64,000 nt of DNA from Watersipora subatra. Taxonomy: Eukaryota > Bryozoa > Gymnolaemata > Cheilostomatida > Watersiporidae. Location: contig NC_088708.1 in NCBI RefSeq assembly GCF_963576615.1, positions 27,101,191-27,165,190 on the forward strand, in the 5' to 3' direction. Below, piece by piece: positions 48,001-59,398 of this stretch. The notes below the pieces were generated by a model. It had not been told where the DNA came from, did not search any database, and saw nothing but the letters and a program-made list of their open reading frames with translations. The translations under genes and the position numbers were made by a program. Numbering within the stretch: position 1 is the first letter of the stretch; the number at the start of each line of letters is the position of its first letter.

Positions 48001-50726
48001 TGGACTTTTTCGACCTTCAACTATGGCTTCAGACAGACAGACAGACAGACAGACACAGCTATTATTGTGGTAAAGATTATTATTATTACTATTAGATAGT
48101 TTTATGCTATGCTAAGAGCATAAATACAAATCATATTTGCTTTCTCGTCAAATGTGTACGGTACTTGACCTCAATCCCAAACAATTGATGTTCAGAAATA
48201 AATTGAATGCATATAACTGTCAAAGTTAGCGCTGAAGCCATAGTGCACAATGTCTCGATCAGTGATGTTCAACCTTTTTTAAAATGGGCCATATTCTTTA
48301 CATTTACACTCTTCTTGGCACACCCCAACCAACATGACACAGAATAATACTCTAGCACAGTAGTATATATTTATACAGTTATTAAGTTTTTTAATGTAAT
48401 TATACACTCATTTAGTATGAACAGAACATGGATATTCTTGCAGAAATGGTTGAAAGACACACACTTTGCAGACCGCTAGCATATCGGTAATTGTGCAAAC
48501 ACAGGAAAAGTGAACAAATGGGTGAACAGTACTAGCAATATTAACAAAAATGAAGCTCGAAAACTGACAATTTATTGATAATTTTCCATGGTACACCTGA
48601 CGCCAGAGATATTAAACTAGCAAAAACACTGCTTCCAGTTGCGATACATGATTTATAGTCAATAGTGAATAATATAGGTCACGGTGGGACCCCATTAAAC
48701 CAATAAGTTTGTCCATAATCTCGACTGAACCGTTACCTTGGTGCGAGACCTCGCTGTTCTCTGTCACTCAAGATTCCCTGCATTGTATGGGTTTTTCCGG
48801 ACGATGTCTGGCCATAGGCAAATATTGTGCCATTATAACCTTCTAAGAAGCCTGAAATACACATAAAATTCAGGAAGTTTACAATTTAGTTTACATTTAT
48901 AGTAGTTTGAGTATAAAAATTAGTCATAATCTAAGTCCTTCGCTGACTGCAAGAACGATAGCCTAGTAGATTAGTTTACTAATGTACTATTGTACTAGTA
49001 TACTATTGTACTAGTATACTAGTACAATAGCGTACTTGTGTACTAATATACTAGTATACTACATACTTTACTTCTCATGTAAACAGCTGGTTTAGCTGAT
49101 TCATAATTAGTAAGAAGTTACTTTCTATTCAATAGGTACGCACGCGTAGACTAAACTTGAGTGAAATAAGTGAGTGCAAGAATATATGACGAATTGGGAA
49201 GTTCAATATTAATTTGGATATCTAATTTTATGATTTGAGCAAAGCCCATCTTTGCGTTGACACTTTAGCAGCCGCTATCAAATCCTGTGACTGCCAAGAA
49301 TGGACTACAGTTCTTATTAGAAGCACAACTAATGCGATGAACATTAAGCTGGTCCTTACTGTGGTGAGATGAAGGTTTTTAGGGTGCAATGTTAGAGCAC
49401 TAAGGTGATCTTTCTGCTCAATGCATTTGGCTAAATATAAGCTATAAAGAACAAAGCTTTCACTGTTTGCTTTGTGAAAATTCATTAGGATTAGACTCGA
49501 TTTGTTAAACAGTATTAAAAGTGACAGACTTCGTCAGTGTAAAGAAGCAAGAGCAGTCTAGAGCTACCAAAACTGGCAGCAATAAGCGTGTAAAACAATT
49601 AATTACATTAATTGCACACTCTATGTACAGGTAGTTGGCCATTCATTATATGTTATGGTTATTAGCGGCTCATAAAAAATTATTTTTCCTTCCAGACGAA
49701 TTTGAAATACAATGATAGATGACCTGCACTAAAACGCATGACTTGCTTAAATTGAAATTGCATGATTAAGAAACTGATTCGCTAAAATCGCTTAAGAAGG
49801 AATAACAAGTAGTAACTGACAATTGACTAATATGAAGTAGTAACTGACTAATAAGAAGTTTAACTGACAATTGACTAATATGAAGTAGTAACTGACTAAT
49901 AGAAGTGGTAACTGCCAATTGGCTAATAAAAAGTGGTAACTGACCATTGACTAATAACAAATGAGAACTGACAATTGACTAATAAGAAGTGTTAACTGAC
50001 AGTTGACTAATAAAAGTGATAACTGACAACCAATTCATAAGAAGTGGTAACTGACAATTGACTAATTGTGTTTCAATGGTAGTTCATAAATTAGCTCAAT
50101 TGAGTTGATGTCTTAATCTGGAAAAGTTACAAGATAAATATTACCGATAACAGTCATGGAATGATATTATTAACTTGAAAAAGGTTTAAAGTTGATCAGC
50201 TGTACATTTACATAATTGCTTAAACAATGCTATAACAATTATTTACGAACAGCTATCCTAAACCAAAGCTGACAAGACGAAAGTAAAACCTAATAAGCCC
50301 TCTTTAAGTATAAAGGAATTTTAGAATAAACACAGCGCTTTATGAAATTGTTTTAGGCTTAGAAAGTTATGCTTAAAGATAAAAATATTATAATTGTGAC
50401 ATTAGCCTTCAGATTTAAGAAAATTAACTAAAATTCAAAAATAATTTTCACCCGGAGGTTCATAAAATAGTCATGACTGCTAACATACCATCTATTATGG
50501 ACTTGGCAACATGATCAAACACCTCCACCTGGGTAGAATCAGCAGAAAAAACTTGTGCATATTTAAATTCATGGTTCACTATGGGAGCTCTAGTGCGGTT
50601 GTAGAGAGTAGAGTCTCTGCTATAGCTATCAGGTATCCTTAAATAAAGCCTGTTGTGAGTTGTATCAAAATCATCATATAAGTTGTCAGATGGCTTGATG
50701 CGTGCAAATGTACGTATCTTTGCCAT
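35619..50726 (-). CDS. KIF6: Kinesin-9 family motor, KIF6-like, with long tail and IQ motif
   Basis: Microtubule motor; KIF6/KIF9 relatives work in motile cilia and flagella. Coding exons: 50726-50489, 48851-48737, 46092-45936, 45593-45494, 44792-44684, 43644-43349, 42495-42378, 42002-41788, 41677-41455, 40726-40584, 39500-39266, 38109-37977, 37649-37449, 37359-36475, 36089-35619. All phases agree, giving 3639 nt and 1212 residues; human KIF6 has 814. The best family match is [20 protein letters not shown], shared almost exactly with KIF6 rather than KIF9. The start ATG ([12 protein letters not shown]) aligns with the KIF6 N-terminus, and the exon extends 5' to an acceptor at 50754, so an upstream non-coding exon exists. 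The tail is longer than in human KIF6 and I did not recognise most of it. One gene rather than two is supported by continuous phase. Confidence 0.9.
46205..47018. repeat. 55-bp minisatellite (kinesin intron 2)
   Basis: About 15 tandem copies of a 55-bp unit containing GTAACATACATCTAGTACAA. Units are nearly identical and differ at two diagnostic sites (GGTTGGTG/GGTTTGTG and AGTATAAC/AGTGTAAC), which alternate in part and so record recent amplification. Confidence 0.95.
47217..47470 (+). mobile_element. tRNA-derived SINE copy
   Basis: Leader with CTGGCAGTAAGTCTGCCG and GTGAGAGATCGTCAGGTGTA, then a tRNA-like body with GGTACAGGTGGTAG and a clean B box GGGTTCGAATCC, then a tail with GACAGATAGATACAG and TATATAAAGATTA. 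The same order recurs at 47838-48095 and, inverted, at 8285-8506. Confidence 0.7.
47515..47837 (+). mobile_element. Possible further SINE-like element between two SINE copies
   Basis: It ends with AACTTTGAGATTTTTATATA and a TAGATTAT tail. A similar ending (ACTTTGAGAAATATGTATAT) occurs at about 39081-39105. The body contains no gene. The boundaries are approximate. Confidence 0.4.
47838..48095 (+). mobile_element. tRNA-derived SINE copy
   Basis: Leader CTGTAAGAGATCCTCAGGTG, then a diverged tRNA-like body (GGTGCAGGTGTTGGAG ... AAGTTTGAATCTC), then a (GACA)n run and a TAAAGATTATTATTATTAC tail. It aligns along its length with the copy at 47217-47470. Confidence 0.68.
48262..48605. mobile_element. 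Possible hAT-type MITE remnant
   Basis: CAGTGATGTTCAACCTTTTT followed by GGGCCATATTC and TTGGCACACCCC resembles the ends of hAT MITEs, which carry a CAGTGxTTCxCAACC start. A related GGTACACCTGA stands near 48590. The ends and target duplication are not clear. Confidence 0.3.
48965..49072. repeat. Palindrome-rich TAGTATACTA repeat (kinesin intron 1)
   Basis: A run of TACTATTGTACTAGTATACT-type units on both strands, strongly self-complementary. Confidence 0.75.
49795..50065. repeat. Irregular 25-30 bp tandem repeat (kinesin intron 1)
   Basis: About nine diverged copies built from AACTGACAATTGACTAATA and AGAAGTGGT. Unit length varies. Confidence 0.8.
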
Positions 50727-50754
50727 GCTGCTAGATTTTCCTCCAAAGTTTCGC

Positions 50755-52990
50755 CTAAAAAACAACATATGATGACTACTGAATGTATGATCTGCTCAGC
50801 ATGTTTAGGAGTTTTGTCAAAAGCATGGCAATGCTGGTTAGCAAAATTTTGTAGCTCTAGCCCTCAAAAAACCAGTGTTACCACTTGAACAGTTAAACTT
50901 CTTTACAGTGGTGTTAATAATTCAGATAAAGAAGTGTATATACTGAATTATAAAGCGATGCAGTATCAGTATTCATGAGATAACCATGCTTTCAAGCTAA
51001 CACTGCTTAACAAGATAAGGCTGCAATTAATAAGAAACAGTTATTGAGAGTATGCCAAGGATTTCTCAGATGCAAAACTAAAATGCCAAACTGACTTTAG
51101 CAAAGTAAAGTCTTTACACTTCACCAACAAGTCAATATGTGACCTTGAGAACTAATAAAGAATAGCATTAACATAGCTTCAGGTTATCAGAGCTGATTAA
51201 ACTACTATAACTAGACTAAATAAAGAGACACTCAAGCTTTTTAAAGAGTTTAAAAGTTGTAGAAAGTCATGTAAAATTTAGGCAGAGATAGGTAACAGCT
51301 TTGCTAACTATTACACATGTAGCTAATAAAAGGGAAGAGTCATATAAGCAAACTAGCTATCATTATTAATATTCATTTAATCTATAATATGCCACATTGC
51401 AGGTGTACCTTTTCAGTAATCGACCATCCATGAGAACAATGATCAGTTACTAAAGTGCTAAAACCAATACAGAAAAATAGAAAAGTTATTGAACGCAACA
51501 AACCACATAATACAAGAATACTTCTAAGCTTAAAAATAATTTAGCAAAAATATAGTTTACTCAGGCCATACATTCAATAGCTGCAATAATTAAGCTAGTT
51601 ACACAACTAAAGCATAAAAATTTGTGGTATTTGAACTCTAAAGCGTTTTCAATACCAGAAAGAAAACCATATAGCGTCAATTACTATAGTCAAAAATTGG
51701 TAGGATGAAATTGAAGTTTTTTTCAATAACTGTTAAAAAAATAGCTGTTGTAATAATTCTTTTTATTGGTTTAAAAAATGAACGACTACAACTAACGAAA
51801 TCTAGTTGCACTCTTAAAGCTTCAGGTATTAATAACAATTTAATCAACAATCAAAAATGATACTGATTTAAAGTTACTAAGTAACTATGCACAAAAACGC
51901 AAAAAAAATAACCTATAAAATAGCTTGCAGGTCAAGATCTAAAAATATTCTTAGTTTTGTCACAAAAATGTTGCGTTAAGCTGGCCTAAGCTTGACTTAA
52001 AAAGACTCCGCTAAACATTTTTTGTTACATTCTAAAAGCATGATATCTTTTAAAAATATGATAATTACAAAAACTTACGTAAATTATTAGAACGCATTAA
52101 CACGCCATATCTACTTCAAAATCAAAATGAGCAACAGAACTTCACATGCCTCTTGAGGTTTGTAACTAAGAGCAACAATAAACCGGAATATCGGGCTCGT
52201 TAACTAGTGATTTCACAACTCCAGTTTGAGACGGCGGCCTCAGGATTTATAGTGTATTGGATCTGAGTTTACCAAAAACGGAAGTTTCAAACAACTCTAT
52301 ATTAACGGGAGGCTATTGCCCCTACCAAATGGTATATGAGCTAACATATAAAACACAGCTGGTGTCTTCTTTTACCTCCACTTTTTTTACTCATTTATAT
52401 AGTTTTTGGTTACGCTAATGATTTCATTAGACTACAGAGCAAAGTTTTTGTCTCAATCACTAACTTCAAATAACAGTTACTGGCCCGTTACTAAATGTTC
52501 TTCTCTAACACCCTGCGACCGTGCGTACAGCGTACTGGGTATTAGAGAACGCACTGGTCTACGTGCGCCACGGACGTCACATTTTGCAACGTGCTTGATA
52601 CCTGTGCCAGTGACCCTTTATAGTATGTTTGCTATACACCTTGCTTATTGGCCCTATTAACAATATCGAGGGAATGTTGCTTGAACTGATCTTTCACAAT
52701 ATAAATAGTTTTCAGCCATATCAGTAGCATACAGTGCAAAATGAGCATATACGAAGTTTGGAAGTGTATTTGAGTGAGTTTAATGTGCTTCAGGTACAAC
52801 AGCAATACGAAATAACAAAAAATACTCTCATATTCAGTATCTACATAATATACGTAACGTGCACAATAACATAAAACCAGCTTTGAAATCCGAAAATATA
52901 TGAAGTGCATCAGCACAAAATTTACATTGTTAGACAATACATCAATAAATAGATCTCTAACGGAGACAAATTAGTTTACAAAACATCTTG
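50755..52990. other. Kinesin upstream region / intergenic
   Basis: AT-rich with no coding exon I can support. The kinesin 5'UTR exon and promoter should lie here. A less AT-rich patch at 52180-52260 is a candidate. Confidence 0.35.
52779..52784 (-). terminator. Possible polyadenylation signal of the gene ending at 53014
   Basis: The variant hexamer ATTAAA on the minus strand, about 230 nt after the stop. No AATAAA was noticed nearer. Confidence 0.3.
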
Positions 52991-53013
52991 CTACGCAGAA
53001 TGTTTGAATGAGG

Positions 53014-56000
53014 TTAGAGTGGTGTTCTACAAATTTCACAGGTTCGTGCCCAAGCCCTAGACCGACAAAATTCACAATGACAAGAGTACCTAGAAGTTAA
53101 ACTATTGCTTTTCTCAGATCCATATTGATTGCCATCTATCCAGGAAGTGGGTTGATACCTACACCAATCAAAATTGAGCGTAGAATCAATTTCTCGAAGT
53201 AACCTATGTTTGTACAGCTCTGGTTCGCTAGATGACTCACAATCAAGAAAAATTTCATAAGCTTCCATACCATGGTTACAAATAAGAGCAGACTCCGCCC
53301 TATCTGTGGTTTCTTCCACATCAGACGTGCTTAAAATCATGCTAGAAATGGGATTTTCACAAAACATTGGCATTAGTCTCGAGCCTTGACAAGTAGATGG
53401 CAAGTCCTCACAGAACTTCAGAGAAGCCATACTTTGCTCAAGCAGACTATAGTCGATATCAGCTTTGCTATCATCATCCTCATTATCAACTGTTTTGCTA
53501 AAACCAGACACGAAGTCATTTTCAGTGGATAAACCACTTTCCGCCTGAAAGTCATCATTCCAAAGTAAAGAAACTGGTGCAACCTCAGCATCCTCTTCCC
53601 ATAATGTACGAAGCTGATTTGAGTAAAGCACCTCCTCATTTTCATCCTTGGAAAGACATGAGGATAGTATATCTTTAGATATCCATTCGCATTCCACAGA
53701 CGGAGGAGTACAAACATAATCTGCTGCCTTTGTCGAAGAACATGTAGCCTCATATCGCTCAACAGGATCTAGATTCTTCCATGATTTCCACTCCGCTTTC
53801 TTTTGCATCCCGGAAAACTTTCTTTGTTTTTCGTAAAGATTTTGATTTACTTGTTTATCCCGAAAAGTCTTCTTTGGTTTCAGGAGAGATTGTTTAGTTG
53901 GTCGTTTATAGCTGCAATGGCCGCCGTGATTGTCGTTTGAACGAATTGGCTGCTGAAAACATCCCTTCGCTTTTCGATGCTTGAACATGCGATTTTGAGC
54001 ATTGGTTTGGTATGATTTGCTGGGCACTGAGGTCACTGCATCGACTCCTTAAACAGATATGATCCAGAGGGTTACACTAAGTTTTCAAGAATTAGGCAAA
54101 TTGTGAGTTCTCAACATCTTCCCCCAGCTGATTTAGGACAATCGCAAAACTTAGCATAGATAAACGATAAACTAAGAGCCACTTACATTTGATAGACAGA
54201 CTCAAACATTCACATACATGCTGAAAGCTAAACCTCAATTTGCCTGTTTTTATGGTAAAAGTGAGGTGAATTTATTATTATTATCACTAAGCTTTTAGGC
54301 CGCAGTCTGCTGACCACTTGCTTTTGTGCACTCAACAGAATACAGTCAAACCTCCTTCAAAATCACCTATACACACAAATATTTCAATACATGTCGTAAA
54401 ATGTAAATAAACATTTCTCTCGACATATAAAACCACTTTTGACTTCACAAAATATCATAGTTCTATAAATAACAGTAAACAATTTAGCAAAAATAAAATA
54501 TAAAAATGAATGAATTAGGTTAATTTAAACTAAGTATAGTGTCTATTACGTATAGTCTAAACTAGGATAAGCTTGCTTTATATTTTTATACTGAACCTTT
54601 GCAACGCAAAACCTACCTACACTTTCACTCTACGCTGCTCAAGGAATGTAACAAGTAAAACTTCTTATTAATGTATTTATTTAGTTTTATGGTTTAAAGG
54701 TTGCTTTATGCAGTACAGTTATACCTCGACATACGAGTGTCTCAACACGAGCCGCTTCTTGATGCGGCTGCTAGGTGGCCGAGTATGCAAAAGGTCACTT
54801 AGGAGAACAACATCGCTTGATCATTCTTGTCGGACCAGTTTGAAAAGTTTTAAAAAGGCGGACTAAAGGTGAATGTGAAAGGGGGCCAAAAAGAGAAGCA
54901 AAAAGTGTCACACCAGAAGATAATAAAAAATTAAAACGAAAACAAAGTTAGAGTTAAGTTTTGTGTGAGATTAAAACTTATTTTTAAGTGTGTGCTTAAA
55001 AAGCTAAATTCATTCACCGGTAAGTTAAATTCAAAGTCTATGTTATGTGAGCGCAAAAAAGCGTAGCAAACTAAACGTATTGCTGTCAAGTCTCTCTTAC
55101 ACCGCATTGACAGCTATCGTCTGTCTGAAAGCTAAGAACTCCATACGGTATAGTACGTAATAATATTAGAAATTTTATTTGTTACCTTGTGAGCATAGGT
55201 GGTGATTTAGTACAATTAAAAACAGGTTTTTCATTGCAGTATTCTGTTTTAAGGTGGATTGTTTCAGAGAATAGATTAATTTGTATTTACTTACTTTATA
55301 TAGCAAAATTGCTTTGAAATACATGTACGAAATAATTGACATAAGAGCTTGGTCAAGCTCGTATGTCAAGGTAAACTGTAATGTTTGTTTAATATATACG
55401 TTTTCATGTTATATGTAATTGCTAAAAGTAGTTTTTATTGTTTTTTTCATTCTGGAATTAAAACAAAATACGGTTTTTATAAGAGTATTTGTTGCAACGT
55501 GCAACAGTGTTGACATACAACGCAAATATCTGAACAGATTAATTTCGTTAGCCCATATTTCACTTTTCCCATTTCCACGCTTTATACAATAATAATACGT
55601 TGCCCATAGTGTAATTGTTCTCAGTTAGACAGGTGGATAGCTAACTACGCAGAAATAACCCCGAGTGTTTGTGTTTGACATCGGCCTACACTACCACTCA
55701 GGTGCAAGCATGCCAAGCTGAAGTAGAGAATTCGATGAAGAAATGACTCTTGATGAACTTGTTTGAACATTTTTGGAAAATCTGTCTACTCTCGCGCAAT
55801 GTTGAAGAGCTATTTTTAACTTACCATAAAATCGCTGATTTTTTCATAAATCGCCTGATTTTCATAAAAAATTTTCCCATTAAATTTGCTTGATCACATT
55901 GACTAAATCACATTGATTCATAAGGAAGCTATGTTCATGTTTATGGATGTTTAGTTTTGCCAGGACTGCTGATAACTTATCTAGACTACACCTACAGCAA

Positions 56001-58107
56001 AAGGAACCAATAATGTTTTCCCGCAAGCTGAACTCACATTTATACTGTACAGATGGTGAGGAGCTTTTGTGGCTTAACAGACATCTACACGGAAAATATT
56101 ATGCGATATGCTTAACTATTAGATTCAATTGCAGATATACATTCTACACAAATGTCAATTTACCAAATTCATACCTTTATGGAATACGGATAGCCTACAG
56201 CATTTAAACTGCCGTAGTAATCAAGAGTTTGAACATGAATAGAAAAAATTACCTTACAAAAACCTAAATAAATTTGTTAAGCACTTGTGTGGTTGAAGTT
56301 TATTTAGAATCACCTTAACATTCAATTTTTTTGATATATGACATAAATTTTTTGCAATTATACAGTATGCCATCTGAAGTTTTTTGAAATATTGCAACTT
56401 TATAAATCAGTACACATTTAGGCCTACACAGTTCTCCTTCAAATAGTTTGGTTTTATGAAGCTCCAGAGGTTCATTTTTCAGTGTTAAAATCATAAACCC
56501 CAAAAAGACTAGTGCGAGTTGTAGGAGTATTGAAAAAAGAAAAGCAATGGTTTTTTATAATTAAAACAACAAATTATGAAGAGCCATGAGCAAGCTTACC
56601 TCTTTAAGAAATGCTCAAAGCTGTCTAGTAATATTGTGATAAAAAATAGTAAAAGTGACACATAAACCGAAAACAATTAAAAGTGGAAAGGCTGGCTGTG
56701 AGAACTAAAGATGAAACTTAAAACAATTTCAAAATAAAAAGCTAAATATCCAAAATAAAAACAAAGATATAAGAAAGCTATGATGATTTAAAGTTCACCT
56801 AGCTCCGTCTCTTCATCACCACCACAACCTAAGAACTATCTATCTTCTATATCGCCTAAAGATGCTACAACTAAATTTGTCTGTCTTTAACATAAAGGTG
56901 ATTCAACAATAACAACCTATTTTTATTTATTATTACTTTATTAATCTAGTTTCACACATACAATTTAGATTTTAACATAGGTTTAGATAAAGCATTCGTT
57001 TCATTGTTATAAGTAATTTATGTGAAATTTTTGAGCAAATTAAATGAAATACAATGTCCTCCAATAAAAATATTAGAACATATTGACTTTGTATGTTGAG
57101 ATTTCACCACATAATGTATGCAGCTATAGCCACAGAGATGCCGTTTGACACCATCACAATGTTCACATTGGTTAGGAGGGATGGCAAAGTTTGACTAAGC
57201 TAAATGTCTTTCTTTGCATCCTACTAGGTGCCCATCTAGTATATCAATGCTTCAGCTGAGTTAACATTGCCATTGCGTTCAAATGATATTCGGCATGAAC
57301 CAGGCTTTACCAGTACTACTAACCATTGGCAGGAGCATCCGATGGCAGCTGATATGTATCAAGGTGGCTTCTACTAACAGTAGAAAGATTAAATGACTCC
57401 ATACAGCCAGGTGAAACCGCAGTGCCCAGAGCAGGAAATGCTGCGTGGTACCTGAATGATAATATATAAAAAAGAAACCACACACAGTTCACCACCAACT
57501 CAATCAAACAAAGAGCAGTAGGCCTCAGAAGGCATTGTTTTTAAGATATTGATGATAATCACTAACGTGTTGCGCATGATAAGATGATTGGTAAGCTGTC
57601 AAATGCTATCACTCACCTCTCTATTTCCATACCCTTATCAATAAGTCCAGTTGAAGGAGACCAATGTTCAATGCCAGGTACAGCACTCAAATCCACTACT
57701 GACAAGGCATTACCAGTGCTCTTCTTATTGTTGTATTGTCTACAACAAAAACTAGATGGGTATAGAGTACTACTGCCGCAGAATTGTAAACACGAAAGCT
57801 GCTCAGTAGAACAGTGCTAGGTAGTTGTACAAACCAACTATGAAACTCGTGTAAAACATGTAAGCGCTTCACAATCAGCTAACAATACTATTGAAGCTTC
57901 AAAGATTTCAAACTGACATAAAAACTGTAATGTAACTGTAATGTTAGTAGGTGACTAAAGATCAATTGCAGCGAATTCCTACCTGAAATTCTTTATTGCT
58001 GTCAATAACACCATTATTTACAGAGGGTTTAGAGGTAGCGAGTTTCCAGGTTATAACATGCCAATCTGTCCAGCTCCATCTTGTATCACCTTTATAGTCG
58101 GTTCCAA
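53014..58107 (-). CDS. Unrecognised multi-exon protein, 5' end not found
   Basis: Four coding exons are supported: 58107-57983 (contains RWSWTDWHVITWKL), 57739-57617 (VVDLSAVPGIEHWSP), 57451-57324 (YHAAFPALGTAVSPG) and a long last exon, 54047-53014 (about 344 codons). The last three join in phase. The first two do not join in phase at the best acceptor (57739); either a small exon is missed or the acceptor lies a few bases on, near AAGAGC. The last exon is Lys/Arg-rich at first (FKHRKAKG, KPKKTFRDKQ), then acidic and Ser-rich, and ends with a Cys pattern CxCxxC-x8-CxxC (CHCEFCRSRAWARTCEIC), possibly zinc-binding. I do not recognise the family. Its large intron holds the mariner-type MITE at 54716. 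Upstream exons may lie beyond the MITE at 58519. Confidence 0.68.
54716..55378. mobile_element. 663-bp Tc1/mariner (pogo/Tigger-like) MITE
   Basis: Left end CAGTTATACCTCGACATACG and inverted right end CAGTTTACCTTGACATACGA match closely. Both sides are flanked by TA (54714-54715 and 55379-55380), as expected for this superfamily. No intact transposase is present. Confidence 0.8.
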
Positions 58108-58518
58108 CTGGAATAGCCCCAATACAATATTACGTGATTATAGGTGTTTCCATTTGTCCAAACTAAGAACAAAGGTCAGTTTACAAATAGGGTACTTTAA
58201 TAATAAGAAATATATACATGTACCTTAAACCTAAACCTTCACCTATGAACAGCTCAAGATGTGAATTTTCCAGCGTTATTTAAAATTTCAGTAAATATTG
58301 AATTCTACATCCAAAGGAATTTTTAGCCTAAAGTTTATAAGTTTCCCAAAAACATTGCAGCTTTGTAACTGGAGAAGAACGGACAGGTAAGAATTCAAAC
58401 AATAACATGTAGAAAAATATCAGTAATAAAATGACTAAATATCAAGTCAAATTTGTTTTGATTCAGGCTAATCTATGTTAGAGTAAGTTGCACCACATAT
58501 CTCTACGGGCTACCTTAA

Positions 58519-59394
58519 AGGTTGACTTACAACAAAATTCACATTACAGTTATTTGATATCCAAAGATTCACCATGTCTTACTTTGTTGTGTTGTAGGTG
58601 CAAAATATATGGGAATGTGATTACAAGCTTTTAAAAGCTAAAAAACGAACAGTTAATCGCAGCCACACGAGACCGCCGTAGTTTGGATTCCCTTTCCAAA
58701 ACGGCTCAAATGGGACGTAGTTGTGGTAGATGGTTTGTTTACACTTTCGTGCAACCTTATTCGTCGAAACATTTTCACAAATATACTTCACGCATTCAAT
58801 AAAACCATGTCTATTGTTCTTACGCGTCTGTTTTATCGTCATCGTAATGCTGTCACTTTTAGCAGTGATATCCTATAACTTACCGTAAAAATTCGTTTAA
58901 TTTTTTAGCCTTAGTTTGAAGGAGTACATATCATTGTCTGATAATCATGACGAGTCTGTTGGTCACCTGTGATAATCAAAAAGTGCTGCAAAAATTATTT
59001 GCGAAGTATTGGGTCACATGATCAGATTACGACTTGACGATTAGACCAAGCTGAAACAAAACTGTAAAGTAGCGAGCATCTATATTTGATACGGGGTCTT
59101 CGGTAAAACCCGAAATGCTTGTCATAAACTAGTGCTACGATAAGTTTTATATTGAGCTTTTTATTGGCCTTTCAATTCACGTGGGAACATCACGTGACAA
59201 GACAATAACCAAACTGCCATGACTACGTCAGAGAAATAAAAAGATTCCAATCTACGGCGGCTTTTCGTTTTTGACCTTTTAAGAGCTTGTAATCACATTT
59301 CCACATATTTGGCACCTACAACACAACAGAGTAAGACATAGTGAATCCTTTGATACCAAATAACTGTAATGTGAATTTTGTTGCAAGCCAACCT
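58519..59394. mobile_element. 876-bp MITE with long inverted repeats and TTAA duplication, copy 2
   Basis: It begins AGGTTGACTTACAACAAAAT after TTAA (58515-58518) and ends with the inverted complement before TTAA (59395-59398). It is nearly identical along its length to 31823-32699, with scattered substitutions. No coding sequence is seen. Confidence 0.87.
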
Positions 59395-59398
59395 TTAA

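Larger units (their letters stand above)
42378..50726 (-). other. KIF6: Kinesin motor domain exons 1-7
   Basis: P-loop GQTSSGKT at residues 93-100, switch I NNRSSRSH at 216-223 and switch II DLAGSER at 247-253 are all intact, so ATP hydrolysis should be possible. The motor ends with [14 protein letters not shown] (exon 7). Between IIAL and HIPYRNSLL, exon 6 encodes about 37 residues where human KIF6 has about seven. This is the loop-12 position, which touches the microtubule. The inserted DNA is richer in G+C than its surroundings but stays in frame, with no splice signals that would remove it cleanly. Confidence 0.93.

Noticed and set aside
35619-50726. KIF9 identity, or two separate genes
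   Set aside because: Diagnostic motor segments fit KIF6 better than KIF9, and all 15 exons join in phase without an internal stop, so one gene is simpler.
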